From the NCBI RefSeq assembly GCF_020687165.1, contig NZ_JAJEQC010000004.1: a stretch of 64,000 nucleotides of DNA; one strand, 5' to 3'. The notes under the pieces were generated by a model, which saw only the letters and a program-made list of their open reading frames with translations, searched no databases and had not been told where the DNA came from. This document shows, piece after piece, positions 58,864 to 64,000 of this stretch. Within the stretch, counting starts at the first letter, position 1. Each line of letters begins with the position of its first letter. The stretch comes from Hominenteromicrobium mulieris. Lineage in GTDB: Bacteria > Bacillota > Clostridia > Oscillospirales > Acutalibacteraceae. Made by a program: the position numbers and the translations under genes.

Positions 58864-60102
58864 TTACATGAATTTCTCTGTCCAGCTGCCGTTTCTGAAC
58901 ACCGGGATAACCTCGCCGTCCGGCGTGATGCCGTCAATGTTCATCGTCGCGTCGCCCACCATGAAGTCCACATGGATGACGGAATCGTTCACGCCCTTGT
59001 CGTGAATCTCATCAAGCGTATACTTGTCGTAATCCTTGATGACATTCGGGAAGCCCAAGCCAAGCGCAATGTGGCAAGAAGCGTTCTCGTCAAACAACGT
59101 GTTGTAGAACAGAATGCCGAGGTTCGAGATGGGAGAGTCGTTCGGGATAAGCGCCAGCTCGCCGATCTGCGCCGCGCCCTCGTCCATCGCAATCATGTGC
59201 TCCAAAAGCTCCTGGTTCTTTTCCGCCTTGCAGGAGACCGCGCGGCCGTCCTTAAACGTAATGGAGAAGTTTTCAATCAAATTGCCCTGGTAAGACAGCG
59301 GCATCGTAGAAACGACCGTACCCTCTGCCTTGCCCTTCATCGGGGAGGTGAAAATCTCTTCGGTCGGCATATTCGGGTTGAAGAATGTACCGTCCAGCAG
59401 CGTTTCGCCGCCGCCCATCCACTGTGCGTCCGGGATCAGGCCGCAGGTGAAATCGGTGCCGTTCTCGCTAAAATAGTGCAGGCTCTCAAAGTGACATGCG
59501 TTCAGCTTCTCATAGCGTGCTTTGAGGGAAGCGTTGTGTGCTTTCCACGCTTCAACCGGGTCGTTATCCTTAGAAACACGCACCGTCTGAAGGATTGCGT
59601 CCCACAGCTTCTTCACCGCCACGCTCGTGCGGTCGTTCGGGAACACCTTCTTCGCCCACTTTGCACTCGGCACGGCGACAATCGTCCACTGGTACTTGTT
59701 TTCCATCGCGTCGCGGTACGGCTTTCTCACCTTCATACGGGCAAGGTTCGCCTTCTGCATTTTCTCAACGTTCACGCCCTTCAGGCCGTCCGGGTCGTCA
59801 GAGTCGATCCAAATGCGCACCGGCAGCTCGTCAAGCTCATACTGCATACGCGCCTTTTCCCACTCCTGCGTAGCGGAAAGCACCTTTACACTTTCTTTCT
59901 TATAGCGCATCTTGTCAAGGTCCTGGTTCGTCCAGCGGATGTCCACCCACTTCGCACCGGCGCGGTAGGCTTCCTCCGCCACCATCAGTGCGATTTCAGA
60001 CTGCGCCGTATCTGCCAAGATTACAGCGCCCTGCCCCTTTTTGATGTTCACGCCCATCTGAACGATGAGCTTTGCGTACTTTCGCAAAATCGATTTTGTC
60101 AT
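58864..60102 (-). CDS. M29 family aminopeptidase (AmpS/PepS-like)
   Basis: The 412-residue protein matches thermophilic-type M29 metallo-aminopeptidases: the N-terminal YAKLIVQMGVNIKKGQGAVILAD, then NPNMPTEEIFTSP with a metal-binding Glu, DEGAAQIGELALIPNDSPI with another, and SCHIALGLGF...VIHVDFMVG, which holds the His/Asp ligands. It removes N-terminal residues from peptides in the cytosol. It lies inside the purine operon, 18 bases after purE and 42 before purM. It has no obvious purine role and may be carried along or help recycle amino acids such as glycine. Confidence 0.92.
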   Translation of the reverse strand: MTKSILRKYAKLIVQMGVNIKKGQGAVILADTAQSEIALMVAEEAYRAGAKWVDIRWTNQDLDKMRYKKESVKVLSATQEWEKARMQYELDELPVRIWIDSDDPDGLKGVNVEKMQKANLARMKVRKPYRDAMENKYQWTIVAVPSAKWAKKVFPNDRTSVAVKKLWDAILQTVRVSKDNDPVEAWKAHNASLKARYEKLNACHFESLHYFSENGTDFTCGLIPDAQWMGGGETLLDGTFFNPNMPTEEIFTSPMKGKAEGTVVSTMPLSYQGNLIENFSITFKDGRAVSCKAEKNQELLEHMIAMDEGAAQIGELALIPNDSPISNLGILFYNTLFDENASCHIALGLGFPNVIKDYDKYTLDEIHDKGVNDSVIHVDFMVGDATMNIDGITPDGEVIPVFRNGSWTEKFM

Positions 60103-60119
60103 CGTTTATCCCTCCCGAA

Positions 60120-60620
60120 TTATAGCTCGGCAACTTTCTGCTGCAAGGCTTCGTTCTTTTTCGCAACACCCTGCTCCATATCCACCTTCATCTGGTGCAG
60201 CTGCTTTGCGATGCTCTCGTCGGAAAGCGCCAGCATCTGCGCCGCCAAAATCGCAGCATTGTCCGCGCCGTCAATCGCCACCGTCGCCACCGGAATGCCG
60301 GAGGGCATCTGCACGGTTGCAAGCAGTGCGTCAAGGCCGTCGAGCGTGGAGGACTTCACCGGAATGCCGATGACCGGCAGCGTCGTGTGCGCAGCCAGCA
60401 CGCCCGCAAGATGCGCAGCCTTGCCCGCCGCCGCAATGATAACGCCAAAGCCGTCCTTTTCCGCGTTCTTAGAGAATTCCGCCGCGGCCTCCGGCGTGCG
60501 GTGTGCGCTCATCACGCGCGCCTCCACCGGGATGCCGAACTGCTTCAATCTGCGAATCGCCGGGGAAACCACCGGAAAATCACTGTCACTACCCATGATC
60601 ACTGCAACTTTTTTGCTCAT
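60120..60620 (-). CDS. purE: 5-(carboxyamino)imidazole ribonucleotide mutase
   Basis: The 166-residue enzyme begins MSKKVAVIMGSDSDFPVV, the PurE signature, and has SAHRTPE with the catalytic His and AAAGKAAHLAGVLAAHTTLPVIGIPV. It is class I PurE, which rearranges N5-CAIR to CAIR and needs PurK, not present here. It is the first structural gene of the operon, about 420 nt after the promoter and 50 bases past an intrinsic terminator in the leader. Confidence 0.96.
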   Translation of the reverse strand: MSKKVAVIMGSDSDFPVVSPAIRRLKQFGIPVEARVMSAHRTPEAAAEFSKNAEKDGFGVIIAAAGKAAHLAGVLAAHTTLPVIGIPVKSSTLDGLDALLATVQMPSGIPVATVAIDGADNAAILAAQMLALSDESIAKQLHQMKVDMEQGVAKKNEALQQKVAEL

Positions 60621-60670
60621 TGAAAATCACCGATCCTTTCAAGTTTTGCGGCGTAAAAGAAAGCACCGCG

Positions 60671-60710
60671 AAAAAAAGAAAATAGGCTGTGCTCAAAAAA
60701 CACAACCTAT
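60671..60710 (-). terminator. Leader terminator (attenuator candidate) before purE
   Basis: On the minus strand ATAGGTTGTG pairs with CACAGCCTAT (G-U pairs allowed) and is followed by TTTCTTTTTTT. It stands 50 bases before the purE ATG, with no promoter visible between them, so full-length transcription must read through it. Confidence 0.75.
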
Positions 60711-60714
60711 GCTT

Positions 60715-60774
60715 CTAAAATTGACCGCAAAACGCCCATGCAGATACAGTAAAAATGCACATCAGTTCAGCCAT
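60715..60774 (-). CDS. 19-residue leader ORF upstream of purE
   Basis: The ATG at 60774-60772 follows GGAGGTGCGAT, a near-perfect ribosome site, and reads MAELMCIFTVSAWAFCGQF before TAG. The stop lies five bases before the terminator stem (60710-60682), so a ribosome finishing here would cover the start of the hairpin. The peptide is hydrophobic with two Cys and one Trp. It may be a leader peptide coupling translation to termination, or a small membrane peptide. Nothing shows that it is expressed. Confidence 0.5.
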   Translation of the reverse strand: MAELMCIFTVSAWAFCGQF

Positions 60775-60862
60775 ATCGCACCTCCGGCACTTGCAGCCTT
60801 GAATTTTCTGTCCTTAGTCTGTCTCAAGCGACTGATAAATCCATCCAATAAGCAGACCTTTA

Positions 60863-61036
60863 AGGCAGCAATGTATAACGTTGTTGCACAAGCTGCGCCG
60901 TCAGATTTTTCGTCAGGCTGCACGGAACACCCACAGGCAGGCTGACGCCCGGCAAGGGGGGTTACGGTCGGCATGGCGGAAAAAAATGCAAGCCAATTGC
61001 GTGCCAAGCCGTAGGCGTACTTTATACGTTGTTGCC
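60863..61036 (-). repeat. Leader module bounded by imperfect direct repeats
   Basis: GGCAGCAATGTATAACGTTGTTGCA (spread over 60863-60887) and GGCGTACTTTATACGTTGTTGCC (61014-61036) are imperfect direct repeats sharing the block ACGTTGTTGC. Between them lie G/C-rich paired parts, including GTCAGGCTG with CAGGCTGAC arms around 60911-60947. A minus-strand frame of 81 codons (60762-61007) crosses it but has no ribosome site. It could be part of a structured RNA leader or a small inserted element. Confidence 0.5.
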
Positions 61037-61042
61037 TTTATC

Positions 61043-61071
61043 ATTTTACGGGATTTTTGCTTGTTTTTCAA
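61043..61071 (-). promoter_or_regulatory. Sigma-A promoter of the purine operon
   Basis: On the minus strand TTGAAA (61071-61066), 17 bases and TAAAAT (61048-61043). It would give a leader of about 415 nt before purE. Confidence 0.7.
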
Positions 61072-61238
61072 TAGTTTTTGCCGTTTTTAGAAAAAAATCC
61101 AAAATTCTCCCCTGCTCGTGGACATGCGTTGTATACCTCGATATGTCCCCTTTCTCCGCTTCCGTCTCACCATATATCAAATACATAACAACACACCTTG
61201 AAATGCAAAAGGGCATTTTCACTTTACCTACGTACATT

Positions 61239-61302
61239 ATCTCCCTCTATTCGTCAAAAAAGGCAGCTTTCCAAGTTCCCTCTGACTGAGGGAGATATAT
61301 AG
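61239..61302. repeat. Long-looped inverted repeat
   Basis: TATCTCCCTC and GAGGGAGATA form a ten-base-pair stem around a loop of about 45 bases that itself contains CCCTCTGACTGAGGG. It looks like the end of a small non-coding repeat; I see no gene in 61072-61364. Confidence 0.45.
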
Positions 61303-61364
61303 AGAGCTTTTATATACACAAGTCGCTCAAATCACCTTGAAAACGCATAAAACGCAAGCTCAAT

Positions 61365-61399
61365 AAAAAAATCCTCTCCCGGCTGCGCCGGGAGAGGAT
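61365..61399 (-). terminator. Terminator of the SPFH-NfeD operon
   Basis: ATCCTCTCCCGG pairs perfectly with CCGGGAGAGGAT around CTGCG, followed by seven T on the minus strand. Confidence 0.85.
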
Positions 61400-61414
61400 A
61401 AATTATATTAGCGG

Positions 61415-61505
61415 CAAAAGTATTTCGACATTTGCGAATGGCGACTCAAGGCGCTGCCCTAAGAACCCGTAAGTTTTCCGAAGAAAACTTGACTAAAGAC
61501 TTTTA
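61415..61505 (-). repeat. Dispersed hairpin repeat, copy 3 of 3
   Basis: Read on the minus strand it follows copy 1 (5607-5700) closely: GTCTTT, hairpin AAGTTTTC/GAAAACTT (61471-61490), linker TACGGGTTCT, hairpin at 61445-61463, GAGTCG, and CGAAATACTTTT. It lies between the SPFH gene stop and its terminator. Confidence 0.75.
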
Positions 61506-61530
61506 CGCCTTGCTCGCCGTAAACTCTACT

Positions 61531-62457
61531 TTACTCCTTCGGCGTTTCCGTCGCAAAAATCTCCTTCGCGCTTGCGGCTAAACCTGCCATACCCTGAATC
61601 TCGGACGGAATGATAATCTTCGTCGCCTTGCCGTCCGCTACTTTCTCAAGCGCTTCAAAGCTCTTCAAGATCAGCACAGCTTTATTCGGATCGGCTTCGT
61701 TGAGAAGCTTAATGGAATCCGCCAACGCACGTTGCACGGAGAGGATTGCCTCCGCTTCGCCCTGTGCTTCTCTGATTTTCGTCTCGCGCACAGCCTCCGC
61801 ACGCAGGACGGCAGATTCCTTCTGGCCTTCCGCAATGAGGATGGCGCTGCGCTTTTCGCCCTCTGCGTCCAAAATCTTCGCACGGCGCTCGCGCTCCGCC
61901 TTCATCTGCTTCTCCATCGAATCCTGAATTTCCTTCGGCGGAATGATGTTTTTCAGCTCCACGCGGTTGACCTTAATGCCCCACGCATCGGTCGCCTCGT
62001 CCAGAATGACACGAATTTTCGAGTTGATAACATCGCGCGAGGTCAGCGTGTGGTCAAGCTCCATCTCACCGATGATGTTTCTCAGCGTCGTTGCGGAAAG
62101 GTTTTCAATCGCGGAGATCGGGCGCTCCACGCCGTAAGCATACAACTTCGAGTCCGTGATCTGGAAATACACCACCGTGTCAATCTGCATCGTGACGTTA
62201 TCCTTCGTGATAACGGGCTGCGGCGGGAAATCGATGACCTGCTCTTTCAGCGAGACCTTCTTCGCAATGCGGTCGATAAACGGAATTTTTAAATGCAGGC
62301 CCGTGCTCCACGTGGCGTGGTACGCGCCGAGTCTTTCAATGACGAATGCGTGCGCCTGCGGTACCACCTTAATATTCGCCGCAAGCAGTGCGATGACAAG
62401 AGCGATGAGAATGATAATGCCCACAACGCCCCAGTTGATGTACAGTTCAAAATCCAT
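61531..62457 (-). CDS. SPFH/Band 7 (stomatin/QmcA-like) membrane protein
   Basis: The 308-residue protein has one N-terminal helix (VVGIIILIALVIALLAANI) and an SPFH domain (VPQAHAFVIERLGAYHATWSTGLHLKIPFIDRI, NVTMQIDTVVYFQITDSKLYAYGV). A long Ala/Glu/Lys-rich coiled coil follows (MEKQMKAERERRAKILDAEGEKRSAIL). Such proteins form ring-like membrane scaffolds. It lies 21 bases after the NfeD-like gene, the usual partner. Confidence 0.93.
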   Translation of the reverse strand: MDFELYINWGVVGIIILIALVIALLAANIKVVPQAHAFVIERLGAYHATWSTGLHLKIPFIDRIAKKVSLKEQVIDFPPQPVITKDNVTMQIDTVVYFQITDSKLYAYGVERPISAIENLSATTLRNIIGEMELDHTLTSRDVINSKIRVILDEATDAWGIKVNRVELKNIIPPKEIQDSMEKQMKAERERRAKILDAEGEKRSAILIAEGQKESAVLRAEAVRETKIREAQGEAEAILSVQRALADSIKLLNEADPNKAVLILKSFEALEKVADGKATKIIIPSEIQGMAGLAASAKEIFATETPKE

Positions 62458-62478
62458 GTTTTTACCTCCAACTTCAAT

Positions 62479-62916
62479 TTAAGATACAGTCGGTGTCACG
62501 ATAAGCTTTACGCCCTCAATACGCACCACCTGCACCTTTGTGCCTTTTTGAATACGGACATTTTCTGTGCTGCGTGCTGCCCAGTCGTTGCCGAGCACTT
62601 CCACGCGCCCATGCGCCGCAAGGTTATCGATATCCTCCGTCACAACGGCGGTCTGCCCCACCACGCGGTCGGCGTTCGTGTGCGTTTCCTTGTTTTGCAG
62701 GAACTTTTTCACGAGCGGACGCGTTGCCAAAAGCAGAACGAGCGTCACCACAGCGGCAATCATCACTTGCAGCCAAACCGGCGCGCCGCACAGCTGCGCG
62801 ATCATGCCGGCGATGCCGCCGCCCACAAACCAGATGGAAATAAGCTGCGCGCTCATGCCCTCCAGTATTGCAGCAATCACAATGACCGCCACCCAGATCA
62901 TGGTTTCCAAAATCAT
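62479..62916 (-). CDS. NfeD family membrane protein
   Basis: The 145-residue protein has two or three N-terminal helices (TMIWVAVIVIAAILEGMSAQ, WLQVMIAAVVTLVLLLA) and a C-terminal OB-fold domain (VVGQTAVVTEDIDNLAAHGRVEVLGNDWAARS, VQVVRIEGVKLIV). This short NfeD form commonly precedes an SPFH protein and helps it assemble or function in membrane quality control. Its stop is 21 bases before the SPFH start. Confidence 0.92.
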   Translation of the reverse strand: MILETMIWVAVIVIAAILEGMSAQLISIWFVGGGIAGMIAQLCGAPVWLQVMIAAVVTLVLLLATRPLVKKFLQNKETHTNADRVVGQTAVVTEDIDNLAAHGRVEVLGNDWAARSTENVRIQKGTKVQVVRIEGVKLIVTPTVS

Positions 62917-63096
62917 TCCCCCTTTCTCAAAGCGGAAGCCGCATACACGCGCCCGACCCGTTCAGGCGCCCGCACTCCCTATCCTCATCATATCGGATTT
63001 TCATAAAATATGCAAGAGGTTTTCTTCCCCGGAAAAATATTTTACACAGATTATAAAATACCGCGCCCGATTCTGCCGAGCGCGGCTTCAATATTC

Positions 63097-63723
63097 TTAT
63101 CGATTCACATGCTCCATGCTGAGCTTCACGCGCAGCCCGTCGCCTGTGTTCTGTACGGAAACTTCAATATAATCGCCGTCGTCGCTCATGCGGTCGTTTT
63201 TACCCACAAGGCTGAACCGGAACTGCACGCCGCTGCCGCTTTCGCCGCCCGCCACGTCTTTCAAATACGTTTCAAGCTGCGCCGCGTCATACGTTTCTTT
63301 CGTCTTTTCCGCCTGCGTGTAGCGCGTCACGGCATACGGGTCGTTAAACTGCGCCGTGAATTTCTCCACAAACGCTTTAATTTCTGCCGTGCCCGCATCG
63401 CTGTTTTCAAACGTCTTCTGCGCTTCCGCATAGCCGAACACACCCGCACCACCGTAGTTTGTGGCAAAATTCGTTTCCATCGTTTGCCCGCCCCACGCGT
63501 AGTCCAGCGTGTAGCCGTAGTCGCCGGCCTTTTGGTCGTCCTTCAGTCCCAGCGCCTTCACGGCTTCATCCGCAGACTTTCCGAAGCATCCGAGCAGCGC
63601 TTCATTCACCGCCGCGTCCGATGTCTTTCCTCCGCCGGAAGACCCGCCGTTTCCGCCCGCGCAGCCCGTAAAAAGCAGCGCCGCAAGCAGCAGACACAAC
63701 ACCAAGCTGACATACTTTTTCAT
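63097..63723 (-). CDS. Putative lipoprotein, unknown function
   Basis: The 208-residue protein starts MKKYVSLVLCLLLAALLFTGCAGG, a clear lipoprotein signal with LFTGC as lipobox, so it is anchored outside the cell membrane. A Gly/Ser linker follows, then a globular part (SDAAVNEALLGCFGKSADEAVKAL to SLVGKNDRMSDDGDYIEVSVQ). I recognise no family. It is a single gene; the NfeD-SPFH pair downstream on the same strand starts about 180 bases on. Confidence 0.75.
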   Translation of the reverse strand: MKKYVSLVLCLLLAALLFTGCAGGNGGSSGGGKTSDAAVNEALLGCFGKSADEAVKALGLKDDQKAGDYGYTLDYAWGGQTMETNFATNYGGAGVFGYAEAQKTFENSDAGTAEIKAFVEKFTAQFNDPYAVTRYTQAEKTKETYDAAQLETYLKDVAGGESGSGVQFRFSLVGKNDRMSDDGDYIEVSVQNTGDGLRVKLSMEHVNR

Positions 63724-63959
63724 ACGATCACCTTTCCTTTTTTCGGCTTAAAAAACCGCCGTACCAAGGCTTTTTGAACGTACCGAAATCGTACCCGCCT
63801 CGGTATTGTTAAATATTTATCTATTATAATAGTATCAAAACCGCACCGCATTGTCAATCGGCGGAATCCCATATTTCATCGCACAAACTTGTGTTTTCCT
63901 ACAAAAATCCCCCGCACAGGGAATTTGAACAGAACCAGTAAAACAGGACAATAGACAAA

Positions 63960-64000
63960 ATCCCCCCTGATGTAGGATAATAAGTACATCAGGGGGGATT
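63960..64000. terminator. Long perfect inverted repeat at the window edge
   Basis: ATCCCCCCTGATGTA (63960-63974) pairs with TACATCAGGGGGGAT (63985-63999), 15 base pairs around ten bases, with A-rich sequence on the left. It is probably a terminator of a minus-strand gene lying to the right of the window. Confidence 0.6.

Noticed and set aside
58972..60945. Plus-strand open frame of 657 codons opposite the M29 peptidase and purE
   Set aside because: It is a shadow frame across several real genes, with the same skewed composition as other antisense frames here.
60621..61042. Guanine/adenine riboswitch before purE
   Set aside because: The conserved purine aptamer core (TATA..GG, TTTCTACC and its partner) is not present; the leader instead has a small ORF and a terminator.
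1..64000. tRNA, rRNA, CRISPR arrays, insertion sequences and integrases
   Set aside because: I looked for cloverleaf ends, regularly spaced repeats and transposase or recombinase motifs in all gaps and found none.

Overview
The window looks like chromosome from an anaerobic, spore-forming Clostridia bacterium, most likely a gut member of the Oscillospirales/Ruminococcaceae group. This is inferred from gene content: pyruvate:ferredoxin oxidoreductase, the GGGtGRT protein with its Fe-S scaffold partner, spoIIID, the MEP isoprenoid genes ispD/ispF, an archaeal-type IMP cyclohydrolase, and an overall GC-rich base composition. No rRNA, tRNA, CRISPR array or insertion sequence was found.

Layout. 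1-5.4 kb: a housekeeping run on the minus strand (hemZ fragment, MBL hydrolase, relA, recJ). 5.4-5.9 kb: a chain of seven hairpins that starts with a dispersed repeat. 6-13.5 kb: cdaA-cdaR (c-di-AMP), a cysteine-desulfurase-like gene with a DUF3343 partner, ispD-ispF, a Na/Pi cotransporter, and spoIIID with a near-consensus sigma-E promoter. 13.9-27.5 kb: a visibly AT-richer island for acidic-sugar (pectin-type) use. It holds a YesM/YesN two-component system, an LplB/YtcP-type ABC importer whose binding protein carries an in-frame amber codon, an intracellular GH28 enzyme, and a lactonase-SDR-dehydratase-hydrolase run. The importer and GH28 promoters share a motif that is a good candidate for the YesN site. 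27.6-39 kb: nifJ, a CNNM/CorC-type protein, a Nif11-like small protein beside a decayed HTH gene, the GGGtGRT pair, a sugar nucleotidyltransferase, LCP and GtrA cell-wall genes, and trxB. 40.2-41.1 kb: about 0.9 kb with no minus-strand ORF but with a consensus promoter, many hairpins and a terminator, which I read as a large structured non-coding RNA. 41.4-53.9 kb: a DUF1292 gene, 6S RNA, azlCD, an Fe-S aldo/keto reductase, gap, a MarR-controlled heterodimeric ABC exporter, and a MerR/MATE pair. 53.9-61.1 kb: the purine operon purE-(M29 peptidase)-purM-purN-purO-AICAR transformylase-purD, behind a leader of about 400 nt with a 19-codon ORF and a terminator. 61.5-64 kb: an SPFH/NfeD pair and a lipoprotein.

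The most promising undescribed items are the 0.9-kb RNA locus, the covarying hairpin repeat family (three copies), the purE leader, and the island's regulation and chemistry. All coordinates and alignments were made by eye; no homology search was run.
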